Positions 9,645 through 20,732 of a DNA stretch of 64,000 bases are shown here, in pieces (positions within the stretch are counted from its first letter, which is position 1; each line of letters starts with the position of its first letter). Made by a program: the position numbers and the translations under genes. This DNA is from Bolinopsis microptera (Eukaryota > Ctenophora > Tentaculata > Lobata > Bolinopsidae): the NCBI RefSeq assembly GCF_026151205.1, contig NC_087081.1, positions 16,108,837 through 16,172,836 of the forward strand, in the 5' to 3' direction. The notes beneath the pieces are model-generated. The model saw only the letters and a program-made list of their open reading frames with translations, did not search any database and was not told the DNA's origin.

Positions 9645-10747
9645 CGGTCAGGGTCAGGGTCAGGGTCAGGGTCAGGGTCAGGGTCAGGGTCAGGGTCAGG
9701 GTCAGGGTCAGGGTCAGGGTCAGGGTCAGGGTCAGGGTCAGGGTCAGGGTCAGGGTCAGGGTCAGGGTCAGGGTCAGGGTCAGGGTCAGGGTCAGGGTCA
9801 GGGTCAGGGTCAGGGTCAGGGTCAGGGTCAGGGTCAGGGTCAGGGTCAGGGTCAGGGTCAGGGTCAGGGTCAGGGTCAGGGTCAGGGTCAGGGTCAGGGT
9901 CAGGGTCAGGGTCAGGGTCAGGGTCAGGGTCAGGGTCAGGGTCAGGGTCAGGGTCAGGGTCAGGGTCAGGGTCAGGGTCAGGGTCAGGGTCAGGGTCAGG
10001 GTCAGGGTCAGGGTCAGGGTCAGGGTCAGGGTCAGGGTCAGGGTCAGGGTCAGGGTCAGGGTCAGGGTCAGGGTCAGGGTCAGGGTCAGGGTCAGGGTCA
10101 GGGTCAGGGTCAGGGTCAGGGTCAGGGTCAGGGTCAGGGTCAGGGTCAGGGTCAGGGTCAGGGTCAGGGTCAGGGTCAGGGTCAGGGTCAGGGTCAGGGT
10201 CAGGGTCAGGGTCAGGGTCAGGGTCAGGGTCAGGGTCAGGGTCAGGGTCAGGGTCAGGGTCAGGGTCAGGGTCAGGGTCAGGGTCAGGGTCAGGGTCAGG
10301 GTCAGGGTCAGGGTCAGGGTCAGGGTCAGGGTCAGGGTCAGGGTCAGGGTCAGGGTCAGGGTCAGGGTCAGGGTCAGGGTCAGGGTCAGGGTCAGGGTCA
10401 GGGTCAGGGTCAGGGTCAGGGTCAGGGTCAGGGTCAGGGTCAGGGTCAGGGTCAGGGTCAGGGTCAGGGTCAGGGTCAGGGTCAGGGTCAGGGTCAGGGT
10501 CAGGGTCAGGGTCAGGGTCAGGGTCAGGGTCAGGGTCAGGGTCAGGGTCAGGGTCAGGGTCAGGGTCAGGGTCAGGGTCAGGGTCAGGGTCAGGGTCAGG
10601 GTCAGGGTCAGGGTCAGGGTCAGGGTCAGGGTCAGGGTCAGGGTCAGGGTCAGGGTCAGGGTCAGGGTCAGGGTCAGGGTCAGGGTCAGGGTCATGGTCA
10701 GGGTCAGGGTCAGGGTCAGGGTCAGGGTCAAGGTCAGGGTCAAGGTT
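9645..10747. repeat. (GGTCAG)n array, about 184 hexamers
   Basis: A near-perfect hexamer array over about 1.1 kb. In register it reads TCAGGG, one base from the telomeric TTAGGG hexamer. Variants (catggt, caaggt) are seen only near the right end. The long ORFs across it on both strands (Val-Arg and Leu-Thr dipeptides) are by-products of the repeat and are not genes. Confidence 0.97.
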
Positions 10748-10769
10748 AATTGTATTAAATTATATTTTC

Positions 10770-10862
10770 GGGGGGTCAATTGTCGGGGGTCAATTGTCGG
10801 GGGTCAATTGTCGGGGGGTCAATTGTCGAGGGTCAATTGTCGGGGGGTCAATTGTCGCCCAC
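10770..10862. repeat. Minisatellite, GGGGGTCAATTGTC unit
   Basis: About six copies of a 14-16-bp unit built around the palindrome TCAATTG, starting 22 bp after the hexamer array. Unit lengths vary by one or two G residues. Confidence 0.85.
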
Positions 10863-10927
10863 CCATGAGAGTTTAATCAGAATTGCAGTGTATTTTTGGA
10901 CGCTGATTGCTAATCACCCACATGCAT

Positions 10928-11510
10928 CATGACGTAGGGTAAAACTACTTCCCTGGAGAGTTACGGGCAAAAAAACTGTATTGGTCACGTGACGAATTTT
11001 ATTAATTAGGGCTCGGGTAAGGGTTATATAATATAGAGTTATTATGGTAAGGGTTATGGCATATGGATAGCTTCGGGGTTATCATGGTCACTGTTATATA
11101 TTAGGGTTAGGGTTGGAATAAGGGGTTTTGTATAAAAACCATTTTGTTTGCGGCGACATCTAGCGCCAAATAGGTCCCACTTAGCAACACGTTTAGCAAC
11201 ACGTGATTACAATATTATAACAGTTCCCAGAAAACCTTACTGACCAGGGCCTAACTTCAAAAGGGCCTAACTTCAACAGACTTTCTGTTTTTTGCAACAT
11301 GTTCATCTTATAAAAGTAACATTTACCCCCAGGGGGGGAATTTAAGACAACGTAGATTTTGAGTTATCTTCAAATTTCCAGAAAAGTGTCATTTTGGGCC
11401 GATCAAAAGTTTGCAACTTTAACTTTTCAGATTTCTGTACTCTGATCGGCTGAATTGTGTCACGTGCTAGCTGCTTGAAGATTGGAATTTTGCTGGGTTA
11501 ACTACATAAC
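10928..11510. repeat. Dispersed repeat, copy A
   Basis: Starts catgacgtagggtaaaa and includes TTAGGGTTAGGG-like runs, a CGGCGACATCTAG segment and a region beginning ccgatcaaaagtttgcaac. The first ~380 bp recur at 14993-15500, and the last part recurs at 16225-16370. Related pieces (aagtaaaagaaatagcgac) recur at 16147 and 16976. No coding capacity is seen; it may be a non-autonomous element mosaic. Confidence 0.6.
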
Positions 11511-11575
11511 TACACACGCAGTCGGTTACTTATACTATGACCCTGCTTTCACATCACGTGTTACTGTTAACAAGT

Positions 11576-11589
11576 GTTACCTTGGTAAC
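11576..11589. promoter_or_regulatory. RFX-like X-box upstream of zinc-finger gene 2
   Basis: GTTACCTTGGTAAC, identical to the site upstream of paralogue 1 and at a comparable distance (about 510 bp) from the ATG. It is retained in both copies of the duplication. Confidence 0.4.
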
Positions 11590-12095
11590 AGGTGCTACCT
11601 TGGTATTGACATACGTTGCATACCACTTTTTGCGTCATAATATCTCTGATGTTCGTGATACGTTCAACTTTGCAGATTTCTGTACTCTGATTGGCTGAAT
11701 TGTGTCATGATCCATGTATCAACCTTGGTAACAGGTGCTATCTTGGTAACATGAGCTGCCATTATTTAAAACCTATGGTGCGAAGCTCAAACTAACAGTT
11801 ATACTGAAGCTTTAGTTTAGAGATCACTTCTAGTAAATGTTTAGAACATTAAGTTTCGTAGTTTAATAGATTTACGTGGCTTTATAAGAATCAGCATTAT
11901 CCGAATACCTTATTAACATTAATTTGAACCTGTTTCAAATTTGTTAACCACATTCGCTTGTTTTTTTATTTTCTGGGTTACTACCATCACATTTTATAAG
12001 CTTGTTTCTGCCTGATGTCAGATGTAAACAAAACGAAAAGCTCCTCAAATAAACACTGAGATTTAGTTTTGTACAGTCCTTGACTTGTTAGTGAA

Positions 12096-13910
12096 ATGGA
12101 GCAGCAAAATGTTCCAGACTTTAAAGATGAGATAAAGATAGAAGAAGAAAGTGTTTCGCCGGAATTTATCAAAACAGAGATTAAGAAGGAGGAAGATAGT
12201 TTTCTTATTAAATCAGAAGTGTATTCGAATTCAGTTTCTCAGTCGGATTGTCCCAACCAGGAATCAGCATTGCTTCGCTACCAGTGGGTTCATCCCAATG
12301 AAAATGCTTACATTCGCTCTGAATGTTCCTACAATGCAAAAACAGCTTCAGTTTCACATCAACGGACTCATACTGGTGAAAAATCGTATAAATGCTCTGA
12401 ATGTTCCTACAGTTCAAGCCGAAAATCAAACTTAGTTCGCCATCAGATGAATCATACTGGTGAAAAACCGTATAAATGCTCTGAATGTTCCTACAGTGCA
12501 AACCAAAAATCATCTTTGGTTTGTCATCAGATGACTCATACCGGTGAAAAACCGTATAAATGCTCCGAATGTTGCTACAGTGCAAGCGTAAAACAAAACT
12601 TAGTTCGCCATCAGATGAATCATACTGGTGAAAAACCGTATAAATGCTCTGAATGTTCCTACAGTTCAAGCCGAAAATCAGACCTAGTGAAACATCAAAT
12701 GACTCATACCGGTGAAAAACCGTATAAATGCTCTGAATGTTCCTACAGTGCAAACGTAAAACAAAACTTAGTTTGCCATCAGAGGACTCATACCGGTGAA
12801 AAACCGTATAAATGCTCCGAATGTTCCTACAGTTCAAGCCAAAAATCAAACCTAGTTAAACATCAGATGATTCATACCGGTGAAAAACCATATAAATGCT
12901 CTGAATGTTCATACAGTGCAACCTTAAAACAAAACTTAGTTCACCATCAGATGACTCATACCAGTGAAAAACCGTATAAATGCTCTGAATGTTCCTACAG
13001 TGCAAACCACAAATCATCTTTGGTTTGTCATCAGATGAATCATACCGGCGAAAAACCGTATAAATGCTCTGAATGTTCCTACAGTTCAAGCCGAAAATCA
13101 ACCCTGGTTCGACATCAGATGACTCATACCGGTGAAAAACCGTATAAATGCTCCGAATGTTCCTTCAGTTCAAGCCGAAAATCAGACCTAGTTAAACATC
13201 AGATGATTCATACCGGTGAAAAACCGTATAAATGCTCTGAATGTTCCTACAGTTCAAGCCGAAAATCAGAGCTAGTTAACCATCAGGGAAATCATACCGG
13301 TGAAAAACCGTATAAATGCTCTGAATGTTCCTACAGTGCAAGCCGAAAATCAGAGCTAGTTAACCATCAGAGGACTCATACCGGTGAAAAACCGTATAAA
13401 TGCTCTGAATGTTCTTACAGTGCAAACCGAAAATCATCTTTGGTTTGTCATCAGATGACTCATACCGGTGAAAAACTGTATAAATGCTCCGAATGTTCCT
13501 ACAGTTCAAGCCGAAAATCAGAGCTAGTTAACCATCAGAGGACTCATACCGGTGAAAAACTGTATAAATCCTCTGAAAGTTCTTACAGTTCAATCCAAAA
13601 TTCGACTCCCTTTCAAAAAGGTAGTATTGGAGGACCCATTTTTGTTAAGCCTCTACCTTTCGTGAAGCCTCTCATATTTGTAAAGCCTCTGAACTTCGAT
13701 GACCCCTTTCTTTCCAGTTCCAGCTTACCTCCCAGTTCCTTCTCCAGTAACAAACCAGAATCTCACAAGTCTCACCCTGCAGCTCCTCTCACCTTCTCAC
13801 CTGGTGAATCTGTTTTCACACCTGCTCCCCCTGTCCCACCTACCTTATACTCAACAACATTTCCTTCCTCCTATCATATTTCCTGCCAGTTCAGCGACCA
13901 TGGGGCGTAA
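12096..13910 (+). CDS. C2H2 zinc-finger protein, 14 intact fingers (paralogue 2)
   Basis: A single-exon 604-residue paralogue of the gene at 6439. It has the same acidic, SUMO-motif-rich N-terminus, the same degenerate first finger, the same TGEKPYKC linkers and the same VKPL-repeat Ser/Pro tail. It has fourteen intact fingers instead of eleven; three extra 28-residue units (less one residue in the N-terminus) account for the 83-residue length difference. Helix positions -1, 2, 3 and 6 differ between paralogues (for example RKSDLVKH, RKSELVNH, LKQNLVHH), so target specificity has probably diverged. The flanks are co-duplicated. Confidence 0.93.
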   Translation: MEQQNVPDFKDEIKIEEESVSPEFIKTEIKKEEDSFLIKSEVYSNSVSQSDCPNQESALLRYQWVHPNENAYIRSECSYNAKTASVSHQRTHTGEKSYKCSECSYSSSRKSNLVRHQMNHTGEKPYKCSECSYSANQKSSLVCHQMTHTGEKPYKCSECCYSASVKQNLVRHQMNHTGEKPYKCSECSYSSSRKSDLVKHQMTHTGEKPYKCSECSYSANVKQNLVCHQRTHTGEKPYKCSECSYSSSQKSNLVKHQMIHTGEKPYKCSECSYSATLKQNLVHHQMTHTSEKPYKCSECSYSANHKSSLVCHQMNHTGEKPYKCSECSYSSSRKSTLVRHQMTHTGEKPYKCSECSFSSSRKSDLVKHQMIHTGEKPYKCSECSYSSSRKSELVNHQGNHTGEKPYKCSECSYSASRKSELVNHQRTHTGEKPYKCSECSYSANRKSSLVCHQMTHTGEKLYKCSECSYSSSRKSELVNHQRTHTGEKLYKSSESSYSSIQNSTPFQKGSIGGPIFVKPLPFVKPLIFVKPLNFDDPFLSSSSLPPSSFSSNKPESHKSHPAAPLTFSPGESVFTPAPPVPPTLYSTTFPSSYHISCQFSDHGA

Positions 13911-14439
13911 ATCAAAATGTATGTGATATGTTATGATGGGAAGAGGAAGACATTGCTAGTTCAAATCAAATATCAATTAGCACAATGCTGACTTAAAGGG
14001 TCTAATAAATCCTAGTAGTTTTACTATTACAATGTATATTTATTTCAATATCATAGCGTCATACACTATTAATAATGTTTCATTTGAATGTAGTAGTGGT
14101 TTAGAGAGTAAACTTGCCGGTCCAGGATCAGATAACTGGATGTTTAGGCAAGGTGTTTGGATATAGGACACACATAACTACCGTCCCGGCCCTGTCTTAT
14201 ATTGTGGCGTAACGTTATTATATAGTAACTATATCTATAGTTCCGTTCAGGCCCTTTACACTTTGTTTCTCTCTGGTTCTAATATACCGTTTGCCGTAAC
14301 AATAATAAATTTAACAATGGTGCCCGAGCCACTCCACGCTGGGTGGCTACTAAACGTTTAAAGAAAAATGCAAGGTATAACCAGTAACTGATGTTTTGAA
14401 TGGGCTTTTTCGGAGCTGTACTCATGCATAAGAGTGGTC
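13911..14439. other. 3' flank of zinc-finger gene 2
   Basis: Co-duplicated with the 3' flank of paralogue 1 but shorter, because blocks near 8110-8370 and 8530-8740 are missing or reduced. Shared sequence ends near 14384 (aaggtataaccag). No gene is seen. Confidence 0.5.
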
Positions 14440-14705
14440 ACTGGTACATGCGCCCCATTGTTCATCGGATTCCGGTCACTGCGGCCTTAACAAACACCTC
14501 CACACCATTTGCAAATCAAACACCAGTGCTTGTCATATGTGCGGCGACGGAGAGGAAACTGTCTCACACTTCTTGGACAGTCTCCGGCTATTACCCAAAT
14601 TAGAGGTCAATATTTCCAGGACTACTACCTCTCTGTCAACGACATATTCGACAACCAACACATCACCACAATTGTTAATTTCGCTATAACCGCACCAAAC
14701 GCTTA
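14440..14705 (+). pseudogene. LINE 3' fragment, C-terminal Cys/His knuckle
   Basis: One frame from about 14473 reads GHCGLNKHLHTICK followed by CHMCGDGEETVSHFL. This matches the C-X2-C-X(6-8)-H knuckle seen after the RT (or RNase H) region in I/R1-type non-LTR elements, where ET..H is typical. A frame change near 14573 leads into LRGQYFQDYYLSVNDIF up to a stop at 14706. It is only the end of an element and already frame-broken. No RT is nearby. Confidence 0.6.
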
Positions 14706-14967
14706 AACATGCCGGAAGAGCTGGATCAGACTGGGGTGACTTAGAGTACTAACTCATTTGCTGTCTCGTCTCTGATTACTCTTCCAAACCTAGCTGGCCT
14801 GGCATTTAAGCGTATTACTTTGAACCATGTCACTCTATAGACCATCCTCCACCAGTCACTCTGATTTCACCGGCAACCTCTCACAGGGTTGCCACACCCC
14901 AGAGGTAGGCAGAGCATCTCAATGCTATCCTTTCATGGGCCATCTCGGTCCAGCCTCTCTTTTAAAA

Positions 14968-14992
14968 CCCCCCCCCCCCCCCCCCCCCCCCC
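14968..14992. repeat. Poly-C tract, 25 bases
   Basis: Uninterrupted C homopolymer at the left edge of dispersed repeat copy B. Four similar tracts occur elsewhere in the window. Confidence 0.95.
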
Positions 14993-15500
14993 ATGACGTA
15001 GGGTAAAATTAAAAATGCTTCCCTGCCCTGGAGAGTTATGGGCAAATAACCGTTTTGGTCACGTGACAGGCTAGTAAAACATGAATTTGATTGTTTAGGG
15101 CTCGGGTTATGGTTAGGGTTGTGATTAAGGTTTTTTAGGGATTTAAGGTTACAAAAAAATTTATGTAAAACCGTTTTGTACGGCTGCAAAGCCAAAACCA
15201 TTAAAAATTAAGTCACGTAAAATTTTTTATATTTGGGCGAGCGAATTATAGTAAAGCCTTAGGGTTGTGGTATAGACTTGTATAGTAGTACAGGTTAGGT
15301 GTTAGGGGTAGGGTTGGAATAAGGGGTTTTTTAAAACCGTTTTGTTTGCGGCGACATCTAGCTATAGCACTAGATTGTAAATAGCTCCTACTTAGCAACA
15401 CTTAGCAACACTTATATTAGCATGTAAACACGTGATTACAATATTATATTTATAGCAGTTCCCAAAAAATCTTACTTACCAGGGCCAAACTTCAAAAGTT
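14993..15500. repeat. Dispersed repeat, copy B
   Basis: Collinear with 10928-11290: catgacgtagggtaaaa, then the TTAGGG-like runs, gcggcgacatctagc, cttagcaacac, and acgtgattacaatatta. It has small insertions relative to copy A. Copies A and B bracket the second zinc-finger gene. Confidence 0.6.
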
Positions 15501-16745
15501 CACCTAACCATGTGCTTTCGCGCCACTTCGGGCGCGCGCGCTTGTTTCACAAGTCAAGAAAAGCACATATCCACGAACCCCGATGGGAAGGTTCGTGCGC
15601 GCGTGCGCAGTGCTGACAACAGCGTCTATGTAGCGCAGGTAGTCTTGGCACTTCTCCCTCCAGTATGCAGTAACCACTTTTCAGGTTTCTATATAATAAT
15701 AGTGCATAGTGACAGTGTATAGGGGATAATTAGGTATAAACTACAGTACAGCTGTACTTACACTTACATTCACAAGCATGCAAGCTCACCTGGTCCAATG
15801 AGCGGGAAACGGAGGACAAGTTCTGGTGACATCATAGTCACGTGACCTCATAGGCTCATAATCACGTGACCTCAGACCCAATCAATGATTAATTAGGTTC
15901 GGGCATGGCCAGCCCCCTGTCACCCGATCTTGAGGTGACGTACGACACCTCGTTTACGCAATCAATGTCTGAAAGGCTACACACGTCGCATATGAGGACA
16001 AAAGCGCGGGTAATTTTGGCACCACTGTATAGTAGAGTGGTGCCAAAATCGTTGGGTGGGTTGATGGTTGATGGATAGAGCCCTTTTTACCGCCGTGAGG
16101 CGGGCGCGCGCTACTGCAAGCGCAAGGGCTCTGGATAGAGTAACTTCAAAAGTAAAAGAAATAGCGACATCCGGTTTTTGCAACATGTTCATTTCGTAAG
16201 TAACGTCCCTCAGAAAAATCTCATTTTGGGCCGATCAAAAGTTTGCAACTCTAACTTTGATTAACAATTAACTTTTTGCGACACTTTACGTAACATGTAT
16301 CAACACTTTGCAAATTTCGGTACTCTGATTGGCTGTCACGTGCTAGCTGATTGAACATTGAAATGCACCACGCGTTGCTCTAACCAGAGCCCTCTCGCTT
16401 GCAGTAGCGCGCGACCGCCGGAGGCTACTTGTGAAACAAGCGCGTCACGCAGTACGCGTAGGCACATGGCTATGTGAACACCACGCGTGCAAATCATGCT
16501 TAATGTCGCTGCGCGCGAGCTCAACTGCTCAAGCCGTCTGTTTACATTAAACCGCCTCATAGACGGATGTTACTCGTTTAAACTTCTTCGAAGTAGCGCG
16601 CCCGATGGCAAGTGCTACGAAGTAGCGCGCGCCGGGCCTGCAATCATTAACAATGGTCAAGTTTACAACCTACCAGTCCAAGACGCGCGCCGAGTTGGAC
16701 TCGTCGACGGTATATGGAACAGATATTTTACGAGTATCACCCGTT
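15501..16745. other. GC-rich island with CGCGCG blocks and inverted repeat
   Basis: Unlike its AT-rich surroundings this segment carries repeated GCGCGC blocks. Bases about 16095-16135 are the inverted form of 16384-16420 (ccagagccct...gcttgcagtagcgcgcg). The part between resembles the tail of dispersed repeat A. No ORF is convincing. It could be a CpG-rich mobile element fragment. Confidence 0.45.
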
Positions 16746-17036
16746 AAGGAAATTTAAGACGACGTAGATTTTGAGTTATCTCAAATCTTTATTATGCTTA
16801 ATATGAACATAATAGTCTGGGGCTCCCAGGTAACTTCTAGTAACACCGCCAGCCAGTAACTTTTGCTGGGGTAGATTGGCCTGAAATGCACCACTGGGCC
16901 TCGCGCGCACAGCCACGGATGATTGACATCGTGAATCAAATCCAGGAAAACTTACTGGCCAGAGCCTACCTTTAAAAGTAAAAGAAATAGCGACTTCCGG
17001 AATTTCGATTTTTTTTGCAAAATATTCTTTTTGTAA

Positions 17037-17486
17037 GGGGTCGTTCACATATTACGTAATCAGCCGAGGGGAGGGGGGGTTCCAAATGCTTACGGTTGAT
17101 TACGGGGGGGGGGGGGTTTCGGCCGTTGATTACGTAATCAAAATTTTCTTTTTTACCCTCTAGAATAATAACAATTTCACAATATTTTAATTCAAATTCC
17201 ACTCAATTTCACTCTGATAGTGATAAAATTTAGAAATTGATCGAATATCCGGCTATAGTAGTAAGTAGTTAAAAAGGTGATTGGCCAGATATCATAACAA
17301 TAATTTCGGCTCATCATGATAGCATGATCAGGGTAACATGAAACGTAGAGAAGAGTGTTTTCTAGGAAAAAAAAGTCAAGGGGGGGGGGTCAGGCCATGA
17401 TTACGTAATATTTTATTATTGCTGTCAGGAGGGGGGAGGGGGTAAAAATTGCTAAAATATTGATTACGTAATATGTGAACGACCCC
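17037..17486. mobile_element. MITE, 450 bp, same family as 9078-9240
   Basis: Near-perfect terminal inverted repeats, GGGGTCGTTCACATATTACG at the left and its complement at the right, continuing to ATCA (about 26 bp). TAA target duplications flank it at 17034-17036 and 17487-17489. The interior holds long G runs and no transposase. It is inserted into a copy of the dispersed repeat family. Confidence 0.85.
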
Positions 17487-17489
17487 TAA

Positions 17490-19163
17490 AAATAACGTTT
17501 CCTCCCCAGGAGGAAAATTAAGGACATTGTAGATTTTGAGTTGTATCAAAATCTCCTGCAGAAAATTCTTATTTTGGGCCGAAAAATGTGATCCTTCAAT
17601 TTTGGTACCAAAAGTTGCACCTGACCAAACTGATTAAATGACAATCCTACAAAAATCATTTCAAAAGGCATTTAACGCGAGAAATTATCAATTTTTTTCA
17701 ATTTTACACATTTGTAATGCACAGGAAGCCCATTTACAACTTTTTTAATCGTGTTGCAAGGTGATTTTGTATTTTCAATTTTAATTATTCACCCTTAATA
17801 TAAGGGCAACTTTTGGTGCTAAATTTATCCAAATTTAAGAAATGCAAAATTATTGATTATGGCGCTTTTTACATGAACTACCTTTATTTTCAACGAGATA
17901 ATTTAAACATAATATGCAAATAATTTAGAATTCCCTCGAATACATTATTAGCTATATGATATCATCACCAGGTGTCTGATTAATCATTATTCAAGCAACC
18001 ACTGAGCTGGACTGCCAAAGCCCTGTTGTGCCAAAGCCCTGTTATGTTGGGCGTTGGCCCATTTAGGTTTTCTTGTTGTTCTCCATCCTCAGCTTTGGTT
18101 AAGTAAATTATACTAAGTTTGTCGACCATGTTTTTAAAATTAATTAATTCATCAATTTCTTGTTTCGAGCATTTGCATTCATAATTATAATTTTGTTCAT
18201 TTTGATCTATTGTAACCAATTACTTAAAAATCACCTCTCATGGAGATTAAAAACTACAGTTTTCATGATTGGACCAACCATTCAACCAGTCGTTTTCTAT
18301 CATTGTATAAAAGAAATCTTGAATTTGTCTGATGTTTGTACTTTACCCTAGTGAAATGAAGTAAGGTGAATGTCTGGACTGTTAAGATCGTCATTTGGCT
18401 TTCATGTAGATGACAACTTTTGCAGATCCAACACTCTTTGATAGAAGGTGTTTGTGACCCTTACTTATGAAGCAGTTTGGACACGCTTTTGAGATTTGCT
18501 CTGGCTTGTATATGGTTAGGTGCAACGACCAGTATAAACTATAGTATGTCTAGAACACATAAAAGCTTATCGTATTTGGGAGCAAATGTTGGAATTCAAT
18601 CCCAGTGAACATAAGATATATAGAATGTACTGCCAAATTTTCACAATGTATAAAATCCTCATTTATGTTGGATGTAGTAAATGGTATCTCATCATATGGA
18701 ATAAACAATAGTTTTGACTATTTCTACACTCCAGCTCTGTGACAACAATAAGATGTTTTGGATTCTTTGATGAGATAGCAGGGTCCCCTGTGTATAAGTG
18801 CATTACTGACCAAACAAAATAAAATTCACAAAATTTGTATTTAAACTTTATTAAAAAAGAAGTATAGAACTGTATGCCTCTCTTACTTTTAACACTACCA
18901 TGACCAACCTGTTGTCATTTTACTCTAAAATGGTTTTATATACATCTCCAAAATTGTTATTCTGTAAATAATTGTACATAATTCTGACGAAATATCAAAG
19001 TGGGTATTGTATATATATATTTATTCCATTTTTGTAATAATTTAATAGTTACCTTCATGCCCACAGTTCAATGTTTTAACCCACCATACCACCTGTTACC
19101 ACTATAGCAGCCTTGCTAGCTCTTCTCTCATTTGTCATTGTTGCTATATCAACAGCTTAGGTT
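17490..19163. other. Intergenic, no supported gene
   Basis: AT-rich sequence between repeats and CTR9. A minus-strand ORF of 79 codons at 17980-18219 is plausible in composition but has no recognisable domain or splice context. The CTR9 promoter and any 5' non-coding exon should lie near the right end. Confidence 0.4.
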
Positions 19164-19312
19164 CAGGGACAAAAGGATTTCGCGGCATGTACGAAATCGC
19201 GAAATTTTCCATTCTCCGCGACAAATTTTATGTGTAGTTTAATGTATAGCCTGTTAAATTTCGCGGTACCGCGAAATTTGGCCAAAATAATCGTGAAATC
19301 CTTTTGTCCCTG
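19164..19312. mobile_element. hAT-type MITE, 149 bp
   Basis: Terminal inverted repeats CAGGGACAAAAGGATTTCGC and the matching complement. Perfect 8-bp target duplications CTTAGGTT flank it at 19156-19163 and 19313-19320. The CAGGG-start and 8-bp duplication are the hAT signature. It is non-coding, with internal GCGAAATTT palindromes. It lies about 320 bp upstream of the CTR9 ATG. Confidence 0.9.
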
Positions 19313-19634
19313 CTTAGGTTTAAGCCTTGAAGACTGAAGTGATTGAAATTGGTTCATCTTGACCAGGCAGCATCTAAACATCCAATTTCAATACTTTTTT
19401 AGTTAACGTTAATTTTATTGTACTACTCCTGATCCTAACTGCACTGTTCAGATAAATCTACTTACATTGCATCTACTCACGTCTTACATTATACTTCCTT
19501 ATGTTGCATACCCTAATTTAGTTATTTCAAATATGGGTTTTAAGTTACAGGTATTATCATGATGTCACCATGCCCAGGAATATCTATAGCTTATTATTTA
19601 ATTAATCATCAACATAATAAATACCTTATTAGGT

Positions 19635-20732
19635 ATGAAGTCAAAGAGCTTAGAGATTCCTTTGCGGGACACGGATGAAGTTATTGAACTTGACTTGGAA
19701 CAATTGCCGGAGGGAGAAGAGATTCTTGGAATCCTGCGGACTGAAAATGTTCCTTTACACATCTGGCTTACTTTAGCAAAGCATTATTATAAGCAGGAAA
19801 AAATGCATGACTTTGTGCTGCTTCTTGAAAACTGTCATAAAGATGCTGCAACTGACTACCGCGAGCAGGAGAAAGATAAAATGCTTGCCTTGGATACTTT
19901 GGCTGCTCATTATGTAAGTCTCGGCAGAAAAGAGAAAAATAAAGAAGCCAGAAAGAAACACTTTGGAAAAGCTACCTCCTTGTACACACAAGCTGATAAG
20001 ATCATTATGTATGACCAAAACCATTTGGTTGGTAGGGCTCACTTTTGCCTTCTTGAGGGTGACAAGACAGATCAGGCAGATGCTCAGTTCAACTTTGTGT
20101 TGGCTAAATCAGAGAAACACATTGCAGCTAATATGGGTAAAGCCTGTATTTTGTTCAATAAGAAAGATTACAAAGGTGCATTGGGACACTTCAAAAAGGC
20201 ACTAAAAGGCAATGACAACTGCCCTGCTTCAGTTCGTTTAGGCATGGGGCTATGCTTTTATAGACTTGGGAACACAGAGAAAGCCCAGATTGCTTTTGAG
20301 CGTGCCTTGGAACTTGATCCAAGGAGCACTGGTTCGTTGATTGGTTTAGCAATACTGCATTTGAATTCTGGTGACAAAGATAAGCTGATCAAAGGAGTAA
20401 AACTTTTGTCACAAGCTTATGGTATAGACTCTGCTAATTCAATGACTTTGAACCACCTTGCCAATCATTTCTTCTTCAAAAAAGACTATCAAAAAGTTCA
20501 GCATTTAGCCCAGCATTCGTTGCAAGGAACTGAGGTTGAGGTGATTCGGGCAGAGAGTTGCTATCAGTTGGCTCGATCATATCACAATCAGCAGAAATAT
20601 GACCAAGCATTTCAGTACTATTATCAGTCCACTCAGTTTGCTTCCCCATCATATGTTTTACCACACTTTGGGTTGGGGCAAATGTACATATTCAGAGAAG
20701 ACTATGCAAATGCTGCACTATGCTTTGAAAAG
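19635..20732 (+). CDS. CTR9: CTR9 exon 1: N-terminal TPR block
   Basis: One 366-codon exon beginning [20 protein letters not shown], which aligns with the conserved CTR9 N-terminus, so ATG 19635 is the right start. It carries the first TPR repeats (for example [34 protein letters not shown]). It ends at CFEK before gtacag. Reading past the donor gives a short non-conserved tail and a stop at 20835-20837. No start-proximal intron is visible. Confidence 0.97.

Noticed and set aside
9565-10876. ORFs of 404 and 432 codons on opposite strands
   Set aside because: They are Leu-Thr and Val-Arg dipeptide readings of the GGTCAG hexamer array; every frame of a 6-bp repeat without a stop is open.
17980-18219. 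Minus-strand 79-codon ORF with acidic composition
   Set aside because: No domain, no splice partners and no neighbouring gene; length is within chance for AT-rich DNA.
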